This document shows, one piece after another, positions 55,969 to 64,000 of a DNA stretch of 64,000 nucleotides. The translations under genes and the position numbers were made by a program. The stretch's first letter is position 1. Each line of letters starts with the position of its first letter. Under the pieces are notes generated by a model. It worked only from the letters and a program-made list of their open reading frames with translations, did not search any database and was not told where the DNA came from. Source of the DNA: Marinobacter confluentis (GTDB lineage: Bacteria > Pseudomonadota > Gammaproteobacteria > Pseudomonadales > Oleiphilaceae); the NCBI RefSeq assembly GCF_004785685.1, contig NZ_SRPF01000002.1, positions 682,001-746,000 of the forward strand, written 5' to 3'.

Positions 55969-56589
55969 CTAGCGGCGCCAGTTAGCAGCACCCACAAAAA
56001 TCAGTTGCAGAAAGCGCGCGGTGCGCTTTCTCACCTGTTCTATCTGGGGTTCATCGTCCGGCGCCAGGCTGAGTATATCGGTCAGGCTGAAGGCCACGCT
56101 GCGCACCACCAGATCGCAGGTCATATCCAGATCCGCATCGTTCAGGTGGTCTACGACCCGTAGCCTGCGAAGATCGTTGGCTAGCTCGCTGGCAAAGTAG
56201 CGCATTTCGCTGCGAATCCCTTCCTGCACTGCCCGGCTCTCACCCGCCAGCCCCTGAGCCATGAACATGAAAAAACTGCGGTTGTTCTGGGCGTGGCTGA
56301 TAAAAATGCCCACGGATTCGTCGATCAGCTTGTCCGCCTGCAACACGTAGGAGCGGGCCTCCCGCATCATCCGCCGCAGGACCAGCCCCAACTCATCCAC
56401 CAGTTGAAGCCCAAGATCGTCCATATTCTTGAAATGCCGATAGAAGGACGTGGGCACCACACTCGCCTGGCGGGTGACTTCACGTATCCCCAGACTGGCA
56501 AAGTGCCGGCCCTTACCCACCAGTGCCAATGCCGCGTCCATCAGTTTTTCCCGGGTTTCACCGGGCTTCGGCCTTGTTCTCTCCGCCAT
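55969..56589 (-). CDS. desT: TetR-family regulator, DesT/FabR-like
   Basis: A 206-aa regulator with an N-terminal HTH (FASLGIREVTRQASVVPTSFYRHFKNMDDL, about residues 29-60) and an effector domain like FabR/DesT (LGLVLRRMMREARSYV, NNRSFFMFMAQGLAGES). Pseudomonas DesT senses the ratio of saturated to unsaturated acyl-CoA and represses desCB. Here it is divergently transcribed from a matching reductase-desaturase pair, with palindromic sites in the 175-bp intergenic region. Confidence 0.85.
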   Translation of the reverse strand: MAERTRPKPGETREKLMDAALALVGKGRHFASLGIREVTRQASVVPTSFYRHFKNMDDLGLQLVDELGLVLRRMMREARSYVLQADKLIDESVGIFISHAQNNRSFFMFMAQGLAGESRAVQEGIRSEMRYFASELANDLRRLRVVDHLNDADLDMTCDLVVRSVAFSLTDILSLAPDDEPQIEQVRKRTARFLQLIFVGAANWRR

Positions 56590-56624
56590 TGATCACGGTC
56601 GCCTGCGCTGTTTGTAAAAAACGA

Positions 56625-56632
56625 GTGTACAC
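56625..56632. promoter_or_regulatory. GTGTACAC site near the desT start
   Basis: GTGTACAC about 36 bp before the desT ATG. It shares the arms of the two operators on the desC side and may mediate autoregulation. Confidence 0.4.
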
Positions 56633-56709
56633 AAAGTCGTATCAAAAATAACCGGAGCCTGTCTTTTGGGGCTAGTGCGTGCTAACTGATTGCATTGTCA
56701 TCCGGCTAT

Positions 56710-56725
56710 GTGTACAGTCGTACAC
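56710..56725. promoter_or_regulatory. DesT-type operator candidate 1
   Basis: GTGTACAGTCGTACAC, a 16-bp palindrome with perfect 6-bp arms before the desaturase operon. It starts 20 bp from candidate 2, about two helical turns. Confidence 0.65.
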
Positions 56726-56729
56726 AATT

Positions 56730-56745
56730 GTGAACACTTGTACAC
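56730..56745. promoter_or_regulatory. DesT-type operator candidate 2
   Basis: GTGAACACTTGTACAC, close to the GTGAAC-N4-GTTCAC-like pattern I recall for Pseudomonas DesT targets. It lies 20 bp before the desC ATG, overlapping or abutting the probable transcription start. Confidence 0.65.
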
Positions 56746-56764
56746 ATGAGGAAAGGAGACCATC

Positions 56765-57880
56765 ATGCTCGCTCAGTTTCAAACGTCAAACGCCCTGCAC
56801 TGGCTCGGCCGTCAGCTCTTCAACCGCACTGACCCGGCCGCCTTTTTCGACCCGCTGTTGGAGCGCATTGACCCCATGCTGGCCCAGCAGACCATCCGGG
56901 CGCGGGTAGTATCAATCACAACGGAAACCGCAGACACCAGAACCTTTGTGCTCAAACCGGCCAGCCGCTGGCAGGGCTTCCGGGCGGGCCAGCATATCGC
57001 CCTGACCCTGGACATTAACGGCGTGCGTCGCACCCGCACCTTCAGCCTGTCCAGCACCCCATCCCAATGGCAGGAAAACGGCACCATTGCCCTAACCATC
57101 AAGCGCATCAAAGATGGGCTGGTGACCGGCTGGATGCACGATTGCCTGACCCCCGGAGAGACCCTCAGCGTCAGCGAAGCCTTTGGTGATTTCGGGATTC
57201 CGGAAGCGGCTGAACCTTCGCTCTACATTGTCGGCGGCAGCGGTATCACCCCGGTACTGAGTCATCTGGAGACCATGGCTGCTGCCGGCTCCCACGCCCC
57301 GGTTACCCTCCTCTACTACGTGCGCACCCGGAACGATGTCATTGCTTCCAAACGCCTGGCAGTTCTGGCGGAGCAATGGCCCGCTTTGACACTGAGCATA
57401 TTTACCACCAATGAACCCGGCAAGGCTCAACGCCTGAGCGATCAGCATCTGCATCAGGTGCCGGGCATCAGTGCCCGCCGCTGCTACCTCTGCGGTCCGG
57501 AAGGGCTGATGGACCTGGCCAGTGACCTGCTCGATCGCCGCGATGTTCCGGAAAGTCGCATTCACTGCACGCGATTCTCAGCTCCGCCCATGAAAGATGC
57601 CGTCGAACTTGATGCGGACAGTCTGGGCGGGCAGGTCCAATTTGCGAAAAGCGGAAAACAGACCGATTCCCGTGGGGACGCTTCGCTGCTGGATATCGCC
57701 GAAGCATCCGGCCTGTCGCCGAAACACGGCTGCCGCATGGGCATCTGCCACCAGTGCAGCTGCACCAAAACCAGCGGCACCGTGATAAACCGCCTGACCG
57801 GCAAAACCTCCGGCAACGGCGAAGAAACCATTCAACTCTGCGTTTCCGTGCCTGCGGGCGCGGTAGCGATCGATCTTTAA
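56765..57880 (+). CDS. desC: Ferredoxin reductase-type electron donor for the desaturase (DesC-like)
   Basis: A 371-aa protein with an FAD/NAD reductase module (FRAGQHIALTLDINGVRRTRTFSLSS, YIVGGSGITPVLSHLETMA, YLCGPEGLMDLA) and a C-terminal 2Fe-2S plant-type ferredoxin domain (KHGCRMGICHQCSC with a distal LCVSVP cysteine). It transfers electrons to the next gene's desaturase. AAAGGAGA precedes the ATG at 56765. Confidence 0.9.
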   Translation: MLAQFQTSNALHWLGRQLFNRTDPAAFFDPLLERIDPMLAQQTIRARVVSITTETADTRTFVLKPASRWQGFRAGQHIALTLDINGVRRTRTFSLSSTPSQWQENGTIALTIKRIKDGLVTGWMHDCLTPGETLSVSEAFGDFGIPEAAEPSLYIVGGSGITPVLSHLETMAAAGSHAPVTLLYYVRTRNDVIASKRLAVLAEQWPALTLSIFTTNEPGKAQRLSDQHLHQVPGISARRCYLCGPEGLMDLASDLLDRRDVPESRIHCTRFSAPPMKDAVELDADSLGGQVQFAKSGKQTDSRGDASLLDIAEASGLSPKHGCRMGICHQCSCTKTSGTVINRLTGKTSGNGEETIQLCVSVPAGAVAIDL

Positions 57881-57890
57881 GGAAGGCTTT

Positions 57891-58982
57891 ATGCAACGGT
57901 TAACTGAAAGCCAGCTCAACGAACTTCAACAGGATCTTGACCAGATCCGCGATCAGGTCATTGCCGACCTTGGCGAACGCGATGCTAACTACATCCGCAG
58001 GGTGGTGCGCCTTCACCGTAGCCTGGAAGTAGGCGGCCGCGTAATGATGCCCTTCGGATTTATTCCGCCGGTCTTCCTCACGGCCACCACCGCCCTCGGG
58101 CTATCGAAAATTATCGAGAACATGGAAATCGGCCACAACGTCATGCATGGCCAGTACGACTGGATGAACGACCCATCACTGAACTCCCAGACCTATGAAT
58201 GGGACACAGCCTGCGGAGGTGACTCCTGGCGCCGAACCCACAACTACGAGCACCACACCTACACCAACATCATCGGCAAGGACCGGGATTACGGCTACGC
58301 CCTGCTGCGTCTGAGCGAGGATGATAAATGGCGGCCGGCACACCTGCTTCAGTTCGCCAACTATGTTCTGCTGACTACGTTCTTCCAGTGGGGCGTGGGC
58401 CTGCATGAACTGGAGTTCGAAAGGCTTCGCAAAGGGGACATAACACTGAAAGAGAAGATTCCGTTCCTGAAGGAGTTTTTCCGTAAAGGCGGTAGGCAGG
58501 CATTCAAGGATTACATCTTTTTCCCGGCCGTGACCCTTCCGGTGGCCCCGATCGTTCTGGCGGGGAATGTCAGCGCCAACCTGATGCGCAACCTCTGGTC
58601 ATCGACGGTGATTTTCTGCGGCCACTTTACCCAGGATGCGGAAACCTTTACCGAGGAAGAGAGCGATGGCGAAAGCAAGGGACACTGGTATCTGCGCCAG
58701 CTGACCGGTTCCAGCAACTTCACCGGCAGCCGCTGGGTGCACCTGCTGAGCGGTCACCTCAGTTACCAGATCGAACACCACGTGTTCCCGGATCTGCCTG
58801 CGCACCGGTATCCGGAAATTTCCGGGCAGGTAGAGGCGGTGTGCAAAAAATACGGCATCCATTACAACACCGGCCGCTTTGCGAAGCAGTACGGCACCGT
58901 GCTGAAACGGATTGCGGGTTATTCACTGCCGGACCGGTTGCGGACCCGGCTGTGGCCGGAGTTCAGTCAGCCCGCTGCATAA
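57891..58982 (+). CDS. desB: Acyl-CoA/fatty-acid desaturase (DesB-like)
   Basis: A 363-aa integral-membrane di-iron desaturase with three His boxes: HNVMHGQYDW, HNYEHHTYTN and HLSYQIEHHVFPD. The family introduces a cis double bond into acyl chains. It lies 10 bp after desC with AAGGAAG before its ATG, so the two form an operon under DesT. Position of the double bond (delta-9 by analogy) is inferred. Confidence 0.9.
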   Translation: MQRLTESQLNELQQDLDQIRDQVIADLGERDANYIRRVVRLHRSLEVGGRVMMPFGFIPPVFLTATTALGLSKIIENMEIGHNVMHGQYDWMNDPSLNSQTYEWDTACGGDSWRRTHNYEHHTYTNIIGKDRDYGYALLRLSEDDKWRPAHLLQFANYVLLTTFFQWGVGLHELEFERLRKGDITLKEKIPFLKEFFRKGGRQAFKDYIFFPAVTLPVAPIVLAGNVSANLMRNLWSSTVIFCGHFTQDAETFTEEESDGESKGHWYLRQLTGSSNFTGSRWVHLLSGHLSYQIEHHVFPDLPAHRYPEISGQVEAVCKKYGIHYNTGRFAKQYGTVLKRIAGYSLPDRLRTRLWPEFSQPAA

Positions 58983-58989
58983 AGACGGG

Positions 58990-60834
58990 CTAAGACTCGG
59001 TAATCAGGGTTCCGGGGGCCGAGTCTCCGGAACACTCCCGGAACTCTACCGTGTTGCGGCCATTCTGTTTGGCATCGTAGAGGGCCTTGTCCGCCGCGCC
59101 GATCATGTCTTCGGCCGTAACCCGGCTACCCGGCCCAATGGTGGCAATACCAATGCTGACGGTGACCTCAATGGCCTGGCCTTCCCAACTGAAATCCAGA
59201 TCCTGCTCAACGCTGCGGCGAATGGTTTCAGCCCGATTCCGCGCGCCTTCGGCACCGGTGTCCGGCAGAATAACGGCGAACTCTTCACCCCCATAGCGGG
59301 TGACCACATCCGCTTTGCGGGACACTCCGTCCGCGATGATCTGGGCGATCTTGCGCAGACAGGCATCACCGGCCAGGTGGCCATGGGTATCGTTCAGCGG
59401 TTTGAACAGGTCCACGTCCACCATCAGCAGCGACAGCGGACCACTGCGGCTGTTGCGGCCGACTTCCAGGTCCAGGCGCTCATCAAAAAACCGGCGATTG
59501 TAAAGCCCGGTCAGGCTATCGGTGGAACTGAGTGCTTCCAGCTTACGGTTGACCACCTCAAGCTCGGATGTCCGCTCGGATACCCGCTTTTCAAGCTGCT
59601 GGTTCATGTCTTCCTGAATTTTCTGGTTTTCGAGCATCAGCATCCGCAACCGTGCCGCCATGGCCAGCGACAGTAGAATGGCCTCGAACGCGGAGCCAAT
59701 CTGAATGGCGTACTCGGTCAGGAAGTTGGCGGGCAGTAAGCCGAAGGTTTTGAGGGTATACATCATCATGCCCGCCAGCAGCGCCGACCAGGCGATCATG
59801 AAATACCGGGCGGGCCTGAACCCCTGATAAAGCGTGATCAGTCCACCCGCGAGGATGAACAGTACCGACACAGCAGCCACGAAAGTGGTAATGCGGATAA
59901 CCGGGCTGTAATCGGGATAAACCACAGCAGCCAGCGCCATAAAGGGGAAAAAGGTCATCACAGCGACAATGATGCGGCTGAGCCAGGGCACATTATCCTT
60001 TAGCTGAAGGAATGACCGGGCAAACCCCAGAATGCTGAACATCCCCATGGCAATAAAGAAGGAGATGGCACGGTTGTTCCACCAGGGCTGATCGGGCCAG
60101 AGATGCTCAAACGCCAGACCGTTTACCGAAAACTGAAGCAGGCCGTAAAACAGAATGTAGGACACGTACCACAGGTAGTTAGTGTCCCGGATCGACAGGA
60201 AAATAAGCAGGTTGAAAACCGCCATACAAAGTAGCAGGCCGTAGTAGAGCCCGAACAGGAAACGCTCCTGGTGGTCGGACGCGCTGAAGGCCTCGTTAGT
60301 CCACAACACCAGAGGCATCTGCACGGCACCGGTCGTCTGCACGCGGAAAAACAGGTCTACGGTTTCACCCTGTTGCAGATCAAAGCGGAAATTGATGTTG
60401 TGGTGTTCGCGACCGCGACTGTCGAACTTTACTGCATCACCAGCCTGGTAGCGTTCTATCTCGCCATTTTCACGCACCAGGTACAGATCCATCCGGTCGA
60501 TGATGGAATACATGCCTTCCAGCACCCAGTCAGTCGAGGGTCCGTTGCGGTTCTGCACCCGGGTGTGAAACCAGTAGGGGGACTCGGTGAAACCGAAGTT
60601 ATGGGTTTCCTCGGGGCGCTCAAAATCAGCCAGCTCAGACCACTGGCCAATAATCTCATTAATGGTGTAAGCCGCTTCTGCGTCTTTGAAATAGGAAAGT
60701 TCACGGGATATATCAATCCGTTCACTGGATTGCTGAAGCACGACAGGAGGCGAGTACGCCATTGGAGTGCTGGCGTTGACAAATCCACTGATGAGCAGCA
60801 GGCAGATCGCCAGAAATGCACAGGAACGAAGCAA
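58990..60834 (-). CDS. 7TMR-DISM membrane sensor with GGDEF diguanylate cyclase domain
   Basis: A 614-aa protein: a signal peptide, a periplasmic 7TMR-DISMED2 domain (about 35-170, ending near LWTNEAFSASDHQE), seven membrane helices (about 190-390), a short coiled coil (KIQEDMNQQLEKRVSERTSELEVVNRKLEALS), then a GGDEF domain with RYGGEEFAVILPD (active GGEEF) and the RKAD inhibitory-site motif five residues upstream. It probably makes c-di-GMP in response to an extracytoplasmic ligand. Confidence 0.92.
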   Translation of the reverse strand: MLRSCAFLAICLLLISGFVNASTPMAYSPPVVLQQSSERIDISRELSYFKDAEAAYTINEIIGQWSELADFERPEETHNFGFTESPYWFHTRVQNRNGPSTDWVLEGMYSIIDRMDLYLVRENGEIERYQAGDAVKFDSRGREHHNINFRFDLQQGETVDLFFRVQTTGAVQMPLVLWTNEAFSASDHQERFLFGLYYGLLLCMAVFNLLIFLSIRDTNYLWYVSYILFYGLLQFSVNGLAFEHLWPDQPWWNNRAISFFIAMGMFSILGFARSFLQLKDNVPWLSRIIVAVMTFFPFMALAAVVYPDYSPVIRITTFVAAVSVLFILAGGLITLYQGFRPARYFMIAWSALLAGMMMYTLKTFGLLPANFLTEYAIQIGSAFEAILLSLAMAARLRMLMLENQKIQEDMNQQLEKRVSERTSELEVVNRKLEALSSTDSLTGLYNRRFFDERLDLEVGRNSRSGPLSLLMVDVDLFKPLNDTHGHLAGDACLRKIAQIIADGVSRKADVVTRYGGEEFAVILPDTGAEGARNRAETIRRSVEQDLDFSWEGQAIEVTVSIGIATIGPGSRVTAEDMIGAADKALYDAKQNGRNTVEFRECSGDSAPGTLITES

Positions 60835-60980
60835 CGAGAGCCTCTCAGCCAGATTATTGTTATTGCTGTTTTTTTGGACGACCTACAGCTTAACCGAAGC
60901 TAGCGTCAGAAACCCGTTAAAAGTGTCGCAGATGTGAACGGTTTCGTTGAACTTGACAGGCTGCGTATCGGGCTCGCTCA

Positions 60981-61418
60981 TCAGGCAATCTGTAGAAGCC
61001 GCAGAAGCTGGGCGCGATGGGCTTCAGGAATCACATCCTGCAGGGTGTACTGGTCGAGGGTTTTCAGGAAGGCTTCCACCGCCTCATTGAACATGCCCTT
61101 CAGCCCACACACAGGCGCAATACGGCAGCCATTGTTACCGGACAGACACTCCACCACACTTAGATCCTGTTCGGTTTCACGTACCAGGACGCCGATGTTG
61201 ATATCCCCGGGATGCATGCGCAGCTTCATGCCGCCCTTTTTGCCCCGTATCGTTTCGATATAGCCTTTCTTGTTCAGCTGGTGAACCACTTTCATCAGGT
61301 GGTTCCGGGATATGTCATAGCTATCGGCAATCTGCTGGATAGTGGACAACTCATTGTCCCGGGTGGCAAGGTAAATCAGAACCCTGAGAGAATAATCAGT
61401 ATAACGGGTGATATGCAT
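60981..61418 (-). CDS. nsrR: Rrf2-family nitric-oxide-sensing repressor NsrR
   Basis: A 145-aa regulator with an N-terminal winged helix (MHITRYTDYSLRVLIYLATRDNELSTIQQIADSYDISRNHLMKVVHQLNKKGYI) and three cysteines at residues 91, 98 and 104 (VECLSGNNGCRIAPVCGL), the NsrR pattern that holds an Fe-S cluster. The cluster reacts with NO. A TGCATTT half-site overlapping its own start could be autoregulatory. It is divergent from moaA, with 224 bp between starts. Confidence 0.92.
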   Translation of the reverse strand: MHITRYTDYSLRVLIYLATRDNELSTIQQIADSYDISRNHLMKVVHQLNKKGYIETIRGKKGGMKLRMHPGDINIGVLVRETEQDLSVVECLSGNNGCRIAPVCGLKGMFNEAVEAFLKTLDQYTLQDVIPEAHRAQLLRLLQIA

Positions 61419-61642
61419 TTACAGGCTCCAATACTTCTAATGCAACGTTGGCGCGAAGCAGGTGAAAAATTGATTACTGGTATACGCAGTGAATCTTAAA
61501 CCGGTTCTTCGCGATCAGATATTCGTTGATTTACTCAGGTAACTGAAAACGGGCTACTCCCCGGAGGTATCGGATTGGACTGTGCAATCTGTAAGAGTCG
61601 GGTTATTCTTTACTCATAATAACTAAGAAGTGGACGCTCCTC

Positions 61643-62635
61643 ATGGCACAAGCCAAGCTGACAGATCGTTTCGGCCGTACCGTCAACTATGTGCGCCTTT
61701 CCGTCACTGACCGCTGCGATTTCCGCTGCGTTTACTGTATGGCCGAGGAAATGACTTTTCTTCCCCGCCAGCAGGTCCTCACCCTGGAGGAAATTGCCCG
61801 GGTAGCCAGGACATTTGTATCCCTTGGCACTGAAAAAATCCGGCTGACCGGTGGCGAGCCACTGGTGCGCAAGGACATTCTGGAACTGGTCAAGGAAATT
61901 GGCAGCTTCGGCCTGCGGGACTTTGCCATGACCACCAATGGCAGCCAGTTACCTACCATGGCCCAGGACCTGCGAAAGGCCGGGCTCAAACGCCTGAACA
62001 TCAGCCTGGATTCCCTCGACGCCGAGAAATTTCACCGGATTACCCGCACCGGTCGCCTGAGCCAGGTGCTGGACGGTATCGATGCTGCCAAAGAAGCCGG
62101 CTTTGAAGGCATCAAACTGAATGCCGTTGTGATGAAAGGCGGCAACGATGAAGAGGTGCCGGACCTGGTAGAGTTTGCCCGTAAAAAGAAAATAGATATT
62201 ACTTTTATTGAGGAAATGCCTCTGGGCGAAATCTCTGATCACGACCGCGGCCAGGTGCTGTGTACCAGTGACGAGGTTCGCGACATCATCAGTCAACACC
62301 ACGAGCTGATTCCCACGCCAGAGGATTCCGGCGGCCCGGCGCGCTATTTCCGGATGCCGGACAGTAACACCCGGGTGGGCTTCATTTCACCCCATTCCCA
62401 CAATTTCTGCTCTACCTGTAACCGGGTTCGGGTAACGGTAGAGGGCCGTTTGCTGCTGTGCCTGGGCAATGAACATTCCATGGATCTGCGCCATGTTCTG
62501 CGCAGCCACCCGGAAACCGATGATCAACTGCGCGAAGCCATCATCGGCGCCATGGACCTCAAGCCCGAGCGTCATCACTTTTCCACTGAAGGTGATGTGC
62601 AGATTCTGCGCTTCATGAACATGACCGGGGGCTAA
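61643..62635 (+). CDS. moaA: GTP 3',8-cyclase MoaA (molybdenum cofactor synthesis)
   Basis: Radical-SAM enzyme of molybdopterin synthesis, 330 aa. The N-terminal cluster motif is CDFRCVYC (Cys25, Cys29, Cys32) and the C-terminal cluster is in [10 protein letters not shown] with a distal LLLCLG Cys. It ends in the conserved Gly-Gly (MTGG) that is needed for activity. No other moa gene is adjacent and I found no clear match to the Moco riboswitch in the 220-bp upstream region. Confidence 0.95.
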   Translation: MAQAKLTDRFGRTVNYVRLSVTDRCDFRCVYCMAEEMTFLPRQQVLTLEEIARVARTFVSLGTEKIRLTGGEPLVRKDILELVKEIGSFGLRDFAMTTNGSQLPTMAQDLRKAGLKRLNISLDSLDAEKFHRITRTGRLSQVLDGIDAAKEAGFEGIKLNAVVMKGGNDEEVPDLVEFARKKKIDITFIEEMPLGEISDHDRGQVLCTSDEVRDIISQHHELIPTPEDSGGPARYFRMPDSNTRVGFISPHSHNFCSTCNRVRVTVEGRLLLCLGNEHSMDLRHVLRSHPETDDQLREAIIGAMDLKPERHHFSTEGDVQILRFMNMTGG

Positions 62636-62769
62636 GGTCCCCGTTACCCTCCTTCAACCCGGGCGTCTTTCCCGAAGCTCCCAGTTCATCAGGCAAAACT
62701 TCAGCACGGAATATTTTTAGCACTCCTCTCGTTGTCACTGGCACATACACGACAAACGGAGGATGCGAT

Positions 62770-63909
62770 ATGTATTCAACTTTCCGCCCGGCCCTGGTCT
62801 CAGCGATTGTTCTTGCGGCCACAGCGCCGCTGGGTACCGCCCATGCCGACGACCCCCTGGTCCACTCGGAAACTGACGATTTCAGCCTGAAAATTTCCGG
62901 CCAGATCAACCGTGCACTGATGGCAGCAGACGATGGCAAGAAGACCACGCTGCTGAATGTGGATAACAACAACAGTTCATCCCGGATCCGCTTTATCGCG
63001 GAATCCAACAATGACGGCCCACTGGCGGCAGGCGCCGCTTATGAGGCCGAGTTCAAGGTCAATAACAGCGCCAGCATCAGCCAGGAGGACGGCAGCGAGA
63101 ACGACACCGAAGCCTTCGAAGCCCGGCGCGCTGAAATCTACATCGCACACGACGATCTCGGCACGGTATGGCTGGGCCAGGGGCCCACGGCAACCGACGG
63201 CGTCAGCCAGCGTGATCTCTCAGGCACCATGAATGCAGGGTTCTCATTCACCAGCCTTGTGGGCGGCGGCATTCTGTTCCGGGACAGCAACACCGGCCTG
63301 CTGACCAACACGGACCTTGGCGATGTGTCTGACAACCTGGACGGATTCAGCCGGAATACCCGCCTGCGATACGACTCACCGGAATTTGATGACTGGCAGT
63401 TCCGAACCTCTGTCATCAATGACGGGGCAATTGACGCCAGCGCTTTCTACAGCTCGGAAATCAAAGACATTCGGGTGATCGCCGCCCTTGGCGTGGGCAA
63501 TGCCAGTGAGCTTGGTGACATCAACAGCCCGCCCACCTATGACTATCTGATGTCCGGCTCCATCTCGGTTCGCAATGATCAAGGTTACAACCTGACCTTT
63601 GCCACTGGCCGGGCAACAGCCATCGACGGCAACCGCGATGATCTGACGTTCCTCTATACCAAGGCCGGCTACCGCACCAATCCGTTTCCGGAACTGGGCG
63701 ATACCGCCCTGTCAGTCGACTGGGGTCAGACCCGAAATGAGGACCAGAACAACGACCAGTCCGACGTGATCGGCGTGCAACTGGCCCAGGATATCGACGC
63801 CATCAACACAGAGGCCTACGCAACACTCAGGCGCGCCTCCCTCGACCGCGATACCCAGAACTTCGATGACATCCTGATTGCCATGGTCGGCTTTCGACTG
63901 GATTTCTGA
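62770..63909 (+). CDS. Gram-negative general porin (trimeric type)
   Basis: A 379-aa outer-membrane protein with a signal peptide (ending AHAD), the porin opening FSLKISGQINRALMAADDGK, ESNNDGPLAAGAAYEAEFKVN, RRAEIYIAHDDLGTVWLGQGPTATDG and a terminal MVGFRLDF. The C-terminal Phe is characteristic. GGAGG precedes the ATG. Probably a passive channel; substrate preference unknown. Confidence 0.87.
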   Translation: MYSTFRPALVSAIVLAATAPLGTAHADDPLVHSETDDFSLKISGQINRALMAADDGKKTTLLNVDNNNSSSRIRFIAESNNDGPLAAGAAYEAEFKVNNSASISQEDGSENDTEAFEARRAEIYIAHDDLGTVWLGQGPTATDGVSQRDLSGTMNAGFSFTSLVGGGILFRDSNTGLLTNTDLGDVSDNLDGFSRNTRLRYDSPEFDDWQFRTSVINDGAIDASAFYSSEIKDIRVIAALGVGNASELGDINSPPTYDYLMSGSISVRNDQGYNLTFATGRATAIDGNRDDLTFLYTKAGYRTNPFPELGDTALSVDWGQTRNEDQNNDQSDVIGVQLAQDIDAINTEAYATLRRASLDRDTQNFDDILIAMVGFRLDF

Positions 63910-64000
63910 CCATTATTTTCAGAAACCACGGAATAAATGTCCGCGCGCCTGCGTTGTCCAGACATAACACGATACACCGGAATCAAGAGGGAACTCATAG

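Noticed and set aside
61419..61642. A molybdenum-cofactor riboswitch before moaA
   Set aside because: No recognisable conserved helices or loops in the leader; NsrR or other control is equally possible.
63910..64000. Start of a further gene at the window end
   Set aside because: No complete start with a convincing reading frame can be seen in the last 90 bases.

Overview
The window looks like a chromosomal segment of a marine, hydrocarbon-using gammaproteobacterium, most likely Marinobacter or a close relative. This is inferred from gene content: an AlkB alkane hydroxylase, a WS/DGAT wax-ester synthase with the HHxxxDG motif, a DesT/DesC/DesB-type desaturase locus, NsrR, a prkA-yeaH-spoVR cluster, and a tkt-epd-pgk-fba order typical of the group. 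Base composition is moderately GC-rich and even throughout. I saw no rRNA, tRNA, CRISPR array, prophage or intact insertion sequence.

Layout: 1-9.1 kb holds glyoxalase I, alkB, a UPF0104 membrane protein overlapping a glycosyltransferase that carries an apparently dead phosphoesterase domain, a DUF481 outer-membrane protein, trhO, a DsbA-like thioredoxin and a nitronate monooxygenase. 9.1-13.6 kb is the most unusual block. Two paralogous DUF5666 lipoproteins flank a full-length and a shortened DUF6502 protein, all on the minus strand, and a 16-bp palindrome (TGGGA-N6-TCCCA) occurs three times at their promoters. 13.7-21.4 kb holds a small conserved ORF, cbpM/cbpA and the sugar-phosphate operon tkt-epd-pgk-fba. 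21.6-26.5 kb is the S-adenosylmethionine cycle: an ArsR-type regulator fused to a methyltransferase, then metK, ahcY and metF, with matching 20-bp palindromes before the regulator and before metK. 26.6-29.6 kb is a polar amino-acid ABC transporter plus a GDSL esterase.

29.6-30.9 kb carries a two-gene toxin-antitoxin-like module behind a perfect 34-bp palindrome, next to an orphan PAAR spike protein. Then come bioA, rsmE, DUF445, an HDOD protein, a YihY membrane protein, a 2-hydroxyacid dehydrogenase, tpm, prkA-yeaH-spoVR (39.1-43.9 kb), a TonB receptor behind lrgAB, a small outer-membrane protein, a bile-acid-symporter-family carrier, the wax-ester synthase, a Crp-type regulator divergent from an aldolase/HD-oxygenase/GntP operon (51.3-54.1 kb), a PQQ-type sugar dehydrogenase with a small cytochrome c, desT-desC-desB, a GGDEF protein, nsrR, moaA and a porin.

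Five intergenic hairpin elements with long stems and a shared core (near 15.4, 15.6, 17.0, 24.1 and 33.2 kb) form a repeat family. Two of them sit inside what are otherwise expected operons (pgk/fba and metK/ahcY), in the same sense relative to transcription. Functionally the window joins hydrocarbon oxidation, fatty-acid desaturation and wax-ester storage with central carbon and methyl-cycle housekeeping.
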